DNA from: Methylobacterium mesophilicum SR1.6/6
Lineage (GTDB): Bacteria > Pseudomonadota > Alphaproteobacteria > Rhizobiales > Beijerinckiaceae
NCBI RefSeq assembly: GCF_000364445.2
Contig: NZ_CP043538.1
Span: forward strand, 3,045,612-3,109,611
Length of the DNA stretch: 64,000 nt
Direction: 5' to 3'
Below, piece after piece: positions 7,048-16,330 of the stretch. The position numbers and the translations under genes are program-made. The first letter of the stretch is position 1; each line of letters starts with the position of its first letter. The notes beneath the pieces are model-generated. The model ran no database searches and had not been told where the DNA came from. It saw only the letters and a list, made by a program, of their open reading frames with translations.

Positions 7048-9179
7048 GGAAGGTGGCGCTCGGACCAGGTGCGGTCGTCCGGTTCGAGGACGGCACGTAC
7101 GAGCTCGTCGTCGAGTACGATGTCGACGGCGTTTCGCATTGGCAAGCGAAGTCGCTGGCGACCGGCATCGTGATGCCGCGCCGCTCGGACGAGGTGCGCC
7201 GAGCCTACGACCGCGGGGAGGCGACCCTCGACAGTCGATTGGAGCCGGAGACCGAGGAGGAGAGGCGTCGGCGTCGTCGCAACCATGGCGTGCCCCTGTC
7301 CGACATGCCGGAGACAGCGCAGAAGCGCGTCCGCTACCGCAAGGGCGTCATCCGGGAGGTCCAGCGCCGCATCGCGCCGGGATCCGCCCACGCGGTGGTC
7401 GCCTGGGTCGAGCGCAAGGGCAAGATGCGTCCGGTCACCGCCCTCGACCGCATCTGCGCCGAGGTCGGATCCGAGCAGGGGATCGAGGTGTATGGCACGC
7501 CCAAGCCATGCAGCGCGGCCTCGTACTATCGGTGGGTGTCGATCCTCGGGCAGCACGACGACCAGCGCGATTTGCGCGGGGATTTCGATAAGCGCGGCAG
7601 GACGCCCCAGGTCGACCCCCTGGTCACGGCCGCCATCAAGCGCGTGATGGGCCGCCTGCTCGAAGCCTCGAAATATCGGCGTCAGGTCGGCGGAAAGCCC
7701 GTCCTCACGATGCGCGAGATCATGGATGCCTCGCTGACGGAGGTGAAGGTCGAACGCCAGAGGCATCCGGAGCGCCCGCTGGAGCTGCCTGATCGGTCGA
7801 CGTTCTACGTCTATTACAACCAATTCCCGGCACAGCTGCGCAACATCGCCAAATACGGCGCAACGCGCGCGCGCGCGATGCATCGCGGACCGGGCCAGGG
7901 GGGCGCTCCCGAGGCGGCGCTCTCCCACTTGCAGTTCGACGAGACGCGGCTCCCGTTCTTCGTGGTCCACGACACCCTCGGCATCCCGCTCGGACGTCCT
8001 TGGCTGGCGATCCTGGTGGATGTCTACTCGAACTGCATCGTCGGCTTTTACATCGGGTTCGAGCCACCCGGGGACCTCGTCCTGGCCGCCACCATGCGGC
8101 ACGGATGCCTCATGAAGTCGTACGTCGCGGACAAGTACCCCGATATCCGCAACCCCTACCTCGCGGGCGGCATCGGGCGCTTCTACACGTTCGACAACAG
8201 TCTGCAGGCGCACGGCGACTCGATCCTGCAGATCACGTCCGACCTCGACGTGCCCTACGATTTCACGCCCCCGCGCTGCCCATGGGTCAAGGGCGAGGTG
8301 GAGGGTGCATTCGCCGTCGCCAACCAGACCTTCTTCCAGGAAATGCCCGGCTACGTGCTGTCGCCGGACCTCAAGTTCGACAAGCACGACTACGACCCGG
8401 CGGCCAACGCCGTGATCGGCCTTAGGCATCTGCTCTGGCTGTGGCATCATTGGCTGCTGGACATCTATCACGCCAACGCGCCCCGCAACGGCATGAGGAT
8501 GAGCCCCAACGACCGCTGGCTCGAAGGCACGCGACGGGTCAAGCCTACCTTCATCGAACGCGGAACGGATCTGGACTTCCTCTTCGGCATCGTCCGCGAA
8601 GGGCGTCGGCTCGACAACCGCGGGGTCGTCTATGAGGGCCTGTACTATTACTCGGACGGCATCGACATCCTGCGCCGTCGGCGCGGGGCGAAGCTTCTCG
8701 TCAAGGTCAAGGTGAACCCGCTCAACCTATCCAAGGTCCACGTCTGGGACCCGGACGAGGAACTCTGGATCCCCGCCTACGCCCGGGACCAGGCCTATAC
8801 GGAGGACCTCGACCTCCATCGACATACCCTGCAGCGACGGCACTCGGAGCGGCTTTCCGGACGCGACGACCTTGAGGGCTGGATCGAGAGCCAGGCGCAC
8901 CTGCAGAGCCTGATCGCCTCCTCTGTCCAGGACGCGCTCGGCACCGGGATTCAATCGAAGATCGCGCGTGCCATGGGTCTCGGGACGCCGCGTGCCTTCG
9001 CCGCGCTCGACCACGATGGCCGGCTGCCCGTCCTCGTCGATCCGACGGGACGCCCGGCGCTCCCGCCCCCGGCGGCGGGAGCGGGATCACCCGCCTCGCC
9101 CCCGGCCAGCGATGCCGGTCCGAGGCGACGGCGTGAGATCCCCGTCTTCAAGTCCAATAAGTCCCTCGGCCACTCCTAG
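7044..9179 (+). CDS. tnsB: TnsB/TniA-like DDE transposase
   Basis: The 711-residue protein has the length and layout of the Mu/TniA/TnsB family: an N-terminal DNA-binding half, then an integrase core. The catalytic acids are proposed as D299 (LQFDETR), D384 (FYTFDNS) and E420 (GEVEGAF), with the signature GRPWLAILVDVYS and FEPPGDL blocks between the first two. A C-terminal beta-barrel region (about 510-590) and a Pro/Ala-rich tail follow. It would bind the repeats in the transposon ends and join 3' ends to target DNA. Coupled to tnsA by a 4-bp overlap. Confidence 0.85.
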   Translation: MRKVALGPGAVVRFEDGTYELVVEYDVDGVSHWQAKSLATGIVMPRRSDEVRRAYDRGEATLDSRLEPETEEERRRRRRNHGVPLSDMPETAQKRVRYRKGVIREVQRRIAPGSAHAVVAWVERKGKMRPVTALDRICAEVGSEQGIEVYGTPKPCSAASYYRWVSILGQHDDQRDLRGDFDKRGRTPQVDPLVTAAIKRVMGRLLEASKYRRQVGGKPVLTMREIMDASLTEVKVERQRHPERPLELPDRSTFYVYYNQFPAQLRNIAKYGATRARAMHRGPGQGGAPEAALSHLQFDETRLPFFVVHDTLGIPLGRPWLAILVDVYSNCIVGFYIGFEPPGDLVLAATMRHGCLMKSYVADKYPDIRNPYLAGGIGRFYTFDNSLQAHGDSILQITSDLDVPYDFTPPRCPWVKGEVEGAFAVANQTFFQEMPGYVLSPDLKFDKHDYDPAANAVIGLRHLLWLWHHWLLDIYHANAPRNGMRMSPNDRWLEGTRRVKPTFIERGTDLDFLFGIVREGRRLDNRGVVYEGLYYYSDGIDILRRRRGAKLLVKVKVNPLNLSKVHVWDPDEELWIPAYARDQAYTEDLDLHRHTLQRRHSERLSGRDDLEGWIESQAHLQSLIASSVQDALGTGIQSKIARAMGLGTPRAFAALDHDGRLPVLVDPTGRPALPPPAAGAGSPASPPASDAGPRRRREIPVFKSNKSLGHS

Positions 9180-9263
9180 AGGGCCGCCCCCCAGTCGAAG
9201 GCCCCGGCGGTCGGCCCGCTACGGCTTGTCGCCCGAAGTTGCGTTTTACTCGGAAGAGACCAG

Positions 9264-10412
9264 ATGACCTCCAGCACGCCGCGCCGCCGCAACATCCATC
9301 GGGAGATGCACGCCGCATTCGTGGAGCATCCCAACTATCAAGCTGTCGTCCAGGAAATCGAGGACGCCCTCGACCTCTACGAAGAGGATGGCGAGGTCGC
9401 GACGCTGCCTTGCATCCCGGTGGTGGGTCCTTCGGGGGTCGGCAAGACGACCGTCTTCAAGCAGATCAGGGCGGCCCATCCCCGCGTCGAGGACGGCCGG
9501 CGCGTGCAAATGCCCGACGGCACGGTCATCGTCGCGGACCATGTCCCCTTGCTCTGCGTGACGCTTCCCGCGGCGAGGATCTCGGTCGAACGACTGGGTC
9601 GGGAAATGCTCAAGGAGCTCGGCGACCCCCATGCTTCCCTTGGGAAGCCGGAGGGTCTGGACGAGCGCCTGGACCGATTGACACGGGGTTGCGGTGTGAA
9701 GGGCGTCCTGATCGACGAGGGGCAGCGCGTGGTCGACCGCGCGGGCGTGCTGACTGCCGAGAAGCTGATCGATTGGATCAAGGACCGGCATGCGAACAAC
9801 AACGCATGCTTCTTCCTGTTCGGCCTGAACCGGATGAAACCGCTGTTCGAGCAGGACGGGCAGTTCGACCGTCGCTGGGACGTGGAATTGGAGATGACGC
9901 CGTACGTTTGGGGCGACGACGCGGACGAGGACCTTTCGAGCCGTGACGCCTTCATCGGATTGCTGGCGGGCCTCAGGGCCGAGTCACCCGTTCCGTTCGC
10001 GGAGGAGGTCGACGTGATGGACGACGAGACCGCGAAACGCTTCTTCTACGCGTCCAGGGGGCTGACCGGGGGCCTCAAGAAGCTCCTGACGCGGGCGATG
10101 CGCATCATCCTCGCGCGCGGCCGCGAGGCCGGGCGCGCCGGGCCGGCGCCGGAGCCGGTCATCGATTTCGCGCTTTTGCGAGAAGCGTTCGACAAGGCAT
10201 TCCGAACGCAGAAGGCGAACGAGAAGCTCATCAACCCGTTTGGTCCGCAGTGGGACGGCCGGCTTCCACCCGCCATCGCCGAGGAGAACTACGTCACGGC
10301 GGCGGCGAAGGACAAGCGGCGCAAGGACAAGCTGCGCAGGACGCGGAACACCCGCAACAAGTCGACGAAGGCCGATCGCAAGAACGCTTTGGCGGAGGCG
10401 CTCACCAAATGA
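9264..10412 (+). CDS. tnsC: TnsC/TniB-like AAA+ ATPase
   Basis: The 382-residue protein has Walker A GPSGVGKTT (K61) and Walker B GVLIDEGQ near 148-155, as in the TniB/TnsC family, followed by an AAA lid region. The C-terminus is very basic (repeated Lys/Arg after about 340), suited to contact with DNA or with the transposase. TnsC relays target information from TniQ to TnsA/TnsB and forms ATP-dependent filaments on DNA. Its stop overlaps the start of tniQ. Confidence 0.85.
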   Translation: MTSSTPRRRNIHREMHAAFVEHPNYQAVVQEIEDALDLYEEDGEVATLPCIPVVGPSGVGKTTVFKQIRAAHPRVEDGRRVQMPDGTVIVADHVPLLCVTLPAARISVERLGREMLKELGDPHASLGKPEGLDERLDRLTRGCGVKGVLIDEGQRVVDRAGVLTAEKLIDWIKDRHANNNACFFLFGLNRMKPLFEQDGQFDRRWDVELEMTPYVWGDDADEDLSSRDAFIGLLAGLRAESPVPFAEEVDVMDDETAKRFFYASRGLTGGLKKLLTRAMRIILARGREAGRAGPAPEPVIDFALLREAFDKAFRTQKANEKLINPFGPQWDGRLPPAIAEENYVTAAAKDKRRKDKLRRTRNTRNKSTKADRKNALAEALTK

Positions 10413-12352
10413 AAACGGTCCGCGACAGGCTGGTGGCCCGCGCCGTACCGGCGCCCGGCCAGACGCTGCACGCCTTCGTGCTCCGTCTTGCCGAGGCGAA
10501 CGCACATCCCGGCTCGGCCTGGATCCGGCGGATCGCCGGACTGCCGCCTACCTTCGCCTCCCGGCCGTGCGACCTGACCGGGCTGGAGGCGGCGCTTGGC
10601 GGCGCGGTTCCGGCAGCGGAGCTTGCCGCCCTCGCGAGCTGGCCCGGTTTGGACGGTCGGATAGGTGTCGAGGGTGCGCGCGTCTCGCCGAGCCTGGTGG
10701 ACCTTGCCCGGGCCCGCATCTGCCCGACCTGCCTGGCTGAGGGCCATCGCCCCCGGCCGGCCTGGGACTGCCGCCTTCTGGTGGCGTGCACGCGGCATGG
10801 GCTCCGGCTGGTCGACCGATGCCCGGACTGCGCTCGGTCGCTGAGCTGGGATCGGCCCTCGGCCGGTCGGTGCCGATGCCGAGCAGATCTCGCAACGGCG
10901 CCTGTCGTGCCTGCGGCCGCGGGAGCGCTGCCCTTGCTCGTCGCGTTGGAGGGGCTTCTGGGCGGTGATGGGCTGTCGGAGGGGCCGCAGGGCCTCCCCC
11001 CGGTCCCGACGTTCGATGCCGCGGCCCGGTTGGCCTGGTTCGCCGGCACCGCCTCCGACGCCGGCGGGGATTGGCGGAGCCGCTTCATTTCGAGGCCCGA
11101 TGCCGCGGAGACCGAGGCCGTCCTGGAAAGGGCGGCGGCGGCGCTGCTCGAATGGCCTGCCGGCGTCGCGCCGTGGCTCGACGGCATCCAGGCCCGCCAC
11201 GGCGAGGAGGGCCTCCGTCGCACCATGCTGCGGATGCGTGCCGCCCTCGACGACGTGGTGTTTCGCGGCTTCGTGGACGAGGTGCGCCGCCAGCTGTCCA
11301 AATGGCCGGGAAGGCCGGCGAAGGGCTGGGCAGCCGTCCGGGGCGAGGAGCTGGCGCCGACTTGGCTCGACGCGACGGCGACGGCCACGCGCCTCGGCAC
11401 CACCGCCGCCAAGGTGGCAACGATGTTGGAGGCGGGCCATCTCGTCGGACGCTCCCGCCGTGTGGGCGGGCGCCGGGAATTTCGGATCTGTGCGGGATCC
11501 GTGGCGCGAACCGGCGACCGCCTCGCCGTCACCTTGGCGCCCGATGCAGCGGCGGCGCGGCTCGGCATCTCCCGGCATGCGCTGGAGGACCTGCGCCGTG
11601 CGGGCCTGCTGGCTATCGTGCGGCCACCGTGCGGGAACGGTATCAGCTGCGCTTATAGCCCGGACGAGGTCGATGGGTTGGTGGCCCGAATCGAGGCGGT
11701 TGCGACGCCGCGCTGTCCGTCGGGCGTTATCTCGCTCTCACGGGTGAACCTCTCGAAGCATCGCAAGCTGTCCGAGATCATTCGAGGCATCCTGCAAGGT
11801 GCCTGCCCTGTGTACCGGCTGCCTGGCCTCGATTGCCGATCCTCGCTGGCGTGTTTCGGCGTGGCGCTCGACACCGTGTGGGGCACACGTTTTCACGAGG
11901 ATGGCAGCCGCTCGCTCGACGTCCGGCGCGCGGCCGAGGCCTTGGGGGTAGCGACGCGAATGGTGCCTGTTCTAGTCCGTGCGGGATGCCTTCTGGCGGC
12001 TTGCGACGAGAGTAACGGTCGTCTCTCCAGGAATGGCGTGGATGAGCGTTCGGTCCAAAGCTTTCGAAGGGACTACGTGATGGCCGGTGCGTTGGCGCGA
12101 CGCCACGCCACCAACACGCGCACGGTCGGACGCTTGCTTCGCGAAGCCGGCATCGCCCCGGTTGTACGTTCGAACGTGACGCTCGGCATTTCGGCAGTCT
12201 GGCGCACGACCGACGTGGCTGGTTTCCGCATCCGAGATGGTTCTCGCCGTAATACAGGCGCTCCCGCCTCCGGAGAGCGCCGGAAAACAGATCGTGGATA
12301 CCCTGTCTCTGGGCCGGCGTCCTGGCGAGTACCTTGCCGCCGAACCGGTTGA
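10409..12352 (+). CDS. tniQ: TniQ/TnsD-like target-selection protein
   Basis: The 647-residue protein begins with a TniQ domain (LHAFVLRLAEA near 20-30) and has the zinc-binding cysteines of the family: CPTC near 104, CPDC near 140 and CRC near 156. The long C-terminal half contains several segments that look like DNA-reading helix-turn-helix units: AAARLGISRHALEDLRRAG, AAEALGVATRMVPVLVRAG, and ALARRHATNTRTVGRLLREAG. TnsD-type proteins use this region to recognise a chromosomal attachment site. ATG 10409 overlaps the tnsC stop; the frame is open upstream, but that part overlaps tnsC. No Cas genes are near, so target choice is probably protein-guided. Confidence 0.8.
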   Translation: MKTVRDRLVARAVPAPGQTLHAFVLRLAEANAHPGSAWIRRIAGLPPTFASRPCDLTGLEAALGGAVPAAELAALASWPGLDGRIGVEGARVSPSLVDLARARICPTCLAEGHRPRPAWDCRLLVACTRHGLRLVDRCPDCARSLSWDRPSAGRCRCRADLATAPVVPAAAGALPLLVALEGLLGGDGLSEGPQGLPPVPTFDAAARLAWFAGTASDAGGDWRSRFISRPDAAETEAVLERAAAALLEWPAGVAPWLDGIQARHGEEGLRRTMLRMRAALDDVVFRGFVDEVRRQLSKWPGRPAKGWAAVRGEELAPTWLDATATATRLGTTAAKVATMLEAGHLVGRSRRVGGRREFRICAGSVARTGDRLAVTLAPDAAAARLGISRHALEDLRRAGLLAIVRPPCGNGISCAYSPDEVDGLVARIEAVATPRCPSGVISLSRVNLSKHRKLSEIIRGILQGACPVYRLPGLDCRSSLACFGVALDTVWGTRFHEDGSRSLDVRRAAEALGVATRMVPVLVRAGCLLAACDESNGRLSRNGVDERSVQSFRRDYVMAGALARRHATNTRTVGRLLREAGIAPVVRSNVTLGISAVWRTTDVAGFRIRDGSRRNTGAPASGERRKTDRGYPVSGPASWRVPCRRTG

Positions 12353-12481
12353 TCAACCATGGATCCGTGTCGACGCAGGCTGGCGCCGGCGTCGACCTCA
12401 GGCAGGGAGGCGCTTTGCGCCGTCATAGGGATAAATTGGCTGACCGCGGGTGTACGCCAATGTCTTACGTTGAGACGGACC

Positions 12482-12609
12482 TTCGCATTTCTGGATCGAC
12501 GAAAACGACAATTTCTCATTTGCTACACGATAGTCTCGCATTTTCATTCAGAAAAAATCCTCTAAGCTACTGATGCAGTTCATTTTCTTTTCGCAATTTT
12601 AGGCCGACA
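12482..12609 (+). repeat. Predicted transposon right end with four TnsB-type sites
   Basis: Four related 9-mers of consensus YTCKCAWTT lie in the same orientation: TTCGCATTT 12482-12490, TTCTCATTT 12513-12521, CTCGCATTT 12535-12543 and TTCGCAATT 12590-12598. The area is strikingly AT-rich against its surroundings. Read from outside, the terminus at 12609 starts TGTCGGCC, and the first repeat begins about a dozen bases in, as in the right end of Tn7. Boundary and site calls are predictions. Confidence 0.55.
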
Positions 12610-12757
12610 GACCAGACAGCGCCAACCGGGAGATGCTTGCCCGACGTTGGCGGGTTCCGGGCAGGAGCGGTCGCGGTGGGGCGTTCGCGCTCCGGACGGT
12701 GTCGCGCCTGGAGGTCTGGTCGATATTGCGCAGGCAACGGTCCGAGGCCGCGAAGCC

Positions 12758-13921
12758 TCAGCTACCGTTGCGAGCCATCCGGGTCGTGACCGTGCCTGCC
12801 GCAAGGGCCGGCAGTGGATCCTGAGAGCCGCTCACGACGACGAGGCGCTGGACTTCGCCGCGGAGAAAGGCCTCGAGGAAGCGGTTGTAGTCGCGGAATG
12901 AGACGCACCCATTCGAATCGCCGCGCGGGCCGAGCATGTAGGTATGCGCCAGAAGCCCGACGCGGCCGTAGACGGCCTCAGAGCCGCCGACCGGTGTGAG
13001 GCGGATGGCGCGAACGCCGTGGAACAGCGCCTCCCGTTCGGTGAGATCGTAGGTCCCGGGCGGCGTCGGACCGCGCATCCGGACATTGACGAGGCGCGGC
13101 TCATCCAGTCCTTCGCCGAGGCCGGAATGCGCTTCGAGACGCTCGCCGTTCGGGAGCGTCACGGTTCGGGCGGCGATGTTGTAGACGGCGATGCCGGCCG
13201 TCGCGCCGGGCTCCCGGGCCATTGGAAGCGGCGGCGTGATGCGGCGCTGCGGGGCAACGTCGATGGGCTTGCTCTCAAGGGCCGTGTAAGCGAGCGCGGG
13301 GGCGCGCTCGATACCGAAGAACTTCTCCAGAAACGAGCGGTCGTCGACCGCAGGCGCAGTCGGTTGGGCAGGCGGCAGCTCCCGCCGCGACATCCGCCGC
13401 TCGGCCCGGCGGGCCGTGGCCGCCGCGCCCGGACCGCGGAACTCGGGCGGCCGCGGGATCGGTAGCGGGACCATCATCGCGGAAAGCGGCGGCTCGGCTG
13501 GTTGCGCTTCGAACTCACGGCCGGCTTCTGGCTCTCCCTGGACCCCGGCTCGGCTTTCGTCCTCGACAGCGTGGTCAGGCGGGAGTGCGGGCAAGACCGT
13601 CTGGGCCCAAGCCCATCGTGACAGGGGGCCGCCGGTGGCCTCGCGCCAAGCGTCGACGGCCGGCACGCCGGGCGCGGTCGTCTCGTGACCGGCGGTGGCA
13701 ACGTCACGCTCGGCGGGCGATCCAGCAGTCTCCGCTGCGCCGTCGGCACTACGGGCCTCCACCCGCTCCAGTGAGACGAGCGTATCCTGATGGAAATGCC
13801 ACTGGTTGCTTCCCAGGGCAGCCAAGAGGATGGCACCAGTCAGCACTCCCAAAGGTGCTACGCAGGCGCGCCGCGCGCTCCGGGTGCCACGGCCGTCCAG
13901 CGGCACGGAATCGATGGTCAT
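12758..13921 (-). CDS. DUF2778 (Tlde1-like) domain protein
   Basis: The protein of about 387 residues has one N-terminal hydrophobic segment (PLGVLTGAILLAALG), a long Ala/Pro/Glu-rich linker, and a C-terminal domain with HTYMLGPRGDSNGCVSF, the His and Cys motif of the DUF2778/Tlde1 family. That family is related to L,D-transpeptidases acting on peptidoglycan. The membrane anchor and linker suggest a periplasmic domain. The start is ATG 13921; GTG 13933 is possible. Its 3' end faces the transposon end about 150 bp away, which makes it the first chromosomal gene next to the insertion. Confidence 0.75.
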   Translation of the reverse strand: MTIDSVPLDGRGTRSARRACVAPLGVLTGAILLAALGSNQWHFHQDTLVSLERVEARSADGAAETAGSPAERDVATAGHETTAPGVPAVDAWREATGGPLSRWAWAQTVLPALPPDHAVEDESRAGVQGEPEAGREFEAQPAEPPLSAMMVPLPIPRPPEFRGPGAAATARRAERRMSRRELPPAQPTAPAVDDRSFLEKFFGIERAPALAYTALESKPIDVAPQRRITPPLPMAREPGATAGIAVYNIAARTVTLPNGERLEAHSGLGEGLDEPRLVNVRMRGPTPPGTYDLTEREALFHGVRAIRLTPVGGSEAVYGRVGLLAHTYMLGPRGDSNGCVSFRDYNRFLEAFLRGEVQRLVVVSGSQDPLPALAAGTVTTRMARNGS

Positions 13922-14154
13922 GCGAGTGCCCACGCTCCTGGTCGCAGAGCGGGCGCTCGCCCGACCGTCGCGATCTCCGCGGACAAAGCAGAGACGACAC
14001 GACGGACGGACAGGCCCCGCCCGGGCCTAAACAGCTGGGCGGGGCAGGCATTTGTGGGGCGGCGCGATGGTCGATCCTGGATCGATCAAGACCATTTTTG
14101 GGCGTATTACTGTCGTGCCCGATCTTTCTCGCCGCAATTCGCTGCGAGCGATCT

Positions 14155-14949
14155 TCAGTCGTTGTCGATCTGGCGTCCGAGCAGAGCGATCGCCTTCTCA
14201 TAGACCGGCGCCGCGTTCCAGCCTTGAATGGCGGCGAAGTTCGGCTCGCCGGGCTGGTAACCCGCGCCAGCGCGCCACCCATGCGCCTTCAGGAAGTTGG
14301 CGGTCGACGAGAGGGCGGCACCGACATTGTTGAGATCGCCCGTGCCGTACGTGAGCACGTTCTTCGGCAGGAACTGCGTGTGGCCGACCTCGCCATGGGC
14401 TGCGCCACGGGTATTCGCCGTCAGGAGGCCACGATCGACCAGGGTCAGTGCCGCGTAGAGCTGGTCCGTGAAATATTCGGAGCGCCGGCAATCATAGGCG
14501 AGCGTCGCCACTGCCGAGAGGGTGTTCACGTTTCCACGCACGGCGCCGAAGCCGGTCTCCATGCCCCAGATCGCCAGGAGCGGGCCCGGCGGCACGCCGT
14601 AGCGCTGCTCGATCGAGTCGAAGAGCGCAGCGTTCTGCCGTTTGAGCGCCCTTCCACGCGAGACGATCGCCGGACCTCCGCGCTTGGCCAAGAACTGCTC
14701 GAGCGACAGCTTGAAGCTGTGCTGGCCACGATCCGCCGAGATGGTGGCGGTGGAGTAACTGGTGTTCTGGAGCGCGGCCAGACTCGCCGCGCTGGCGCGT
14801 CCGCGCGCCTCCTCGGCAAACTGCCGCTTCCAGGTCTCGAAGCCCGCAGCGGTGTTGCCGCACTGCGCGGCCTGCACCTGCCCGGCGCTGAAGGCGAGCC
14901 CGGCGATAGCCGCCACCGCGAAGATTTGACGCCGCTTGAAGTCGTTCAC
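14155..14949 (-). CDS. Lytic murein transglycosylase, MltB-like
   Basis: The protein of about 264 residues has a cleavable-looking signal peptide ending GQVQA. The catalytic-domain block WGMETGFG supplies the acid Glu, and GHTQFLPKN matches the later SLT_2/MltB motif. It cuts the MurNAc-GlcNAc bond in peptidoglycan in the periplasm. GTG 14949 is preferred because GGAGGAG lies eight bases upstream; TTG 14955 would be too close to it. No C-terminal peptidoglycan-binding domain is present. Confidence 0.85.
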   Translation of the reverse strand: MNDFKRRQIFAVAAIAGLAFSAGQVQAAQCGNTAAGFETWKRQFAEEARGRASAASLAALQNTSYSTATISADRGQHSFKLSLEQFLAKRGGPAIVSRGRALKRQNAALFDSIEQRYGVPPGPLLAIWGMETGFGAVRGNVNTLSAVATLAYDCRRSEYFTDQLYAALTLVDRGLLTANTRGAAHGEVGHTQFLPKNVLTYGTGDLNNVGAALSSTANFLKAHGWRAGAGYQPGEPNFAAIQGWNAAPVYEKAIALLGRQIDND

Positions 14950-15240
14950 GCGCAATGCTCCTCCGGCGCGCCGACGCGCCCCGTGCTGAATGGCGATACC
15001 GGGTCACATCTCGTCGATATCAGGGCGAGATGATGTCGAAGGCGCGGCCTCCGGACATCCGGTTATCAAAACATCGCGCATTCGCGGCGTCGCGGCGAGG
15101 ATATACGACCAAGTTGGTTCGAACGTCGTGAACAGTGGGTGCCCGCAGGGTGGCCCCCAACTCCGCGATGATCCCTCGCCGCCATCGCCGGCCCCGGCAG
15201 GGCGGAGCGGTTGACGCTGTTCCATTCAGTCATCCGTCTT

Positions 15241-15272
15241 GCGCGTATGCTTTGCCAACGAAGCATACGCGC
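15241..15272. promoter_or_regulatory. Perfect 12-bp inverted repeat between divergent genes
   Basis: GCGCGTATGCTT (15241-15252) is repeated inverted as AAGCATACGCGC (15261-15272) with an 8-base spacer. It lies between divergently transcribed mltB and pmtA and so is not a terminator for either gene. A related ATGCTTCG half follows at 15278-15285. It could be an operator or an RNA hairpin in a leader; no regulator is identified. Apart from this I see nothing in 14950-15581. Confidence 0.55.
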
Positions 15273-15581
15273 TGAAAATGCTTCGCTTTTACTGTCACAA
15301 CCCTGTCAAACGACAGTCATAGCTTTGCCGGCGGAAAGATTTGAGCGGAGGCATGCCGTGCGGTTCACGAGATGCAGAGCGGCGCGATTTCGCCCGCCAC
15401 CCCGTCTCTCCTGAGCAGCCCTCGGCATTCTTCCAGGCCCGCGCTGTCATGGTCGGCCGTGCCGCGATCGTTCGGACGACGACCCGCGTCGTGCGGGTGG
15501 CGTTCGGTCCGAAAATCACCCTCAACCCTGCACCCAGCGATCAACGCCGGCCGCAGCGGACTCGCCCCGGCACACAGTGAG

Positions 15582-16277
15582 ATGGAACGCATGGCCCTCG
15601 GAATGCACGGCACCGGCTCGTCACGCGCGGTCTCGCTCGGCCCTAGTCTGGACCGTGACGGTGTGGCCAAAGCCTACGGCCGGTGGGCGCCGGTCTACGA
15701 TCTCGTCTTCGGGCCGGTCTTCGCGCAGGGGCGCACGCTCGCGGCGGCGGCGGCGGAGCGGGTCGGCGGACGCATCCTGGAGGTCGGCGTGGGGACAGGG
15801 CTCTCGCTGCCGGCCTACCGGCGCGCCCGCAGCATCGTCGGCATCGACATCTCGGCGCCCATGCTGGAGAAGGCGCGCCGCCGCGTCGCGCGGCTCGGTC
15901 TGCGCAACGTCGAGCGGCTGGCCGTGATGGACGCGGAGCACCTCGACTATCCTGACGCAGCCTTCGACGTGGTCGTCGCGCAGTACGTGGTGACGGCCGT
16001 GCCGAACCCGGAGGCCGCTCTCGACGAGTTCGCCCGGGTTCTCCGGCCCGGCGGCGAGATCGTCATCACGACGCGGATCGGTGCGGAAGGCGGGCTGCGC
16101 CGGGCTGTCGAGCACGCGCTGGCCCCGGTCACGAGCCGCCTCGGATGGCGGACCGAATTCGCCTGGGACCGCTACGCCGCCTGGGCATCCGACGCGCCGG
16201 TCGAGCTCGTTGAACGCCGGGCGCTGCCGCCGCTCGGCCACTTCTCCCTCGTCCGGCTGCGCAAGCGCGACGCGTGA
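15582..16277 (+). CDS. pmtA: Phosphatidylethanolamine N-methyltransferase (PmtA type)
   Basis: The protein has about 231 residues. The opening YGRWAPVYDLVFG and the SAM-binding block LEVGVGTGLSLPAY, followed by GIDISAPML, match the soluble Rhodobacter/Sinorhizobium-type PmtA. That enzyme methylates phosphatidylethanolamine with SAM toward phosphatidylcholine. A generic class I methyltransferase is the alternative. The start at 15582 or 15591 is not settled by a clear ribosome site. A phosphatidylserine decarboxylase encoded 2.4 kb away would supply the substrate. Confidence 0.75.
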   Translation: MERMALGMHGTGSSRAVSLGPSLDRDGVAKAYGRWAPVYDLVFGPVFAQGRTLAAAAAERVGGRILEVGVGTGLSLPAYRRARSIVGIDISAPMLEKARRRVARLGLRNVERLAVMDAEHLDYPDAAFDVVVAQYVVTAVPNPEAALDEFARVLRPGGEIVITTRIGAEGGLRRAVEHALAPVTSRLGWRTEFAWDRYAAWASDAPVELVERRALPPLGHFSLVRLRKRDA

Positions 16278-16330
16278 GGGCGAGCGAGCCGGCAAGACAG
16301 CCCACAACCACCCGATCGGGGACGCACAAC

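Larger units (their letters stand above)
1..12609 (+). mobile_element. Tn7-like transposon, right part (left end outside window)
   Basis: A co-directional set tnsA, tnsB, tnsC, tniQ with 4-bp or near overlaps (5998-12352) is the core machinery of Tn7-like elements. Just downstream, 12482-12609 is AT-rich, has four similar 9-bp repeats in one orientation and ends in a sequence that reads TGTCGGCC from the outside, matching the TGT termini of this superfamily. Genes at 15-5858 face the same way, abut the operon and are read as cargo. The left terminus, which should mirror TGTCGGCC, is not seen, so the element probably starts before position 1. The exact right boundary at 12609 is a prediction; the five bases that follow, GACCA, would be the target duplication. 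Confidence 0.75.

Noticed and set aside
12633..12901. Short plus-strand frames over the end of the DUF2778 gene
   Set aside because: They overlap the reverse gene and have no features of their own.
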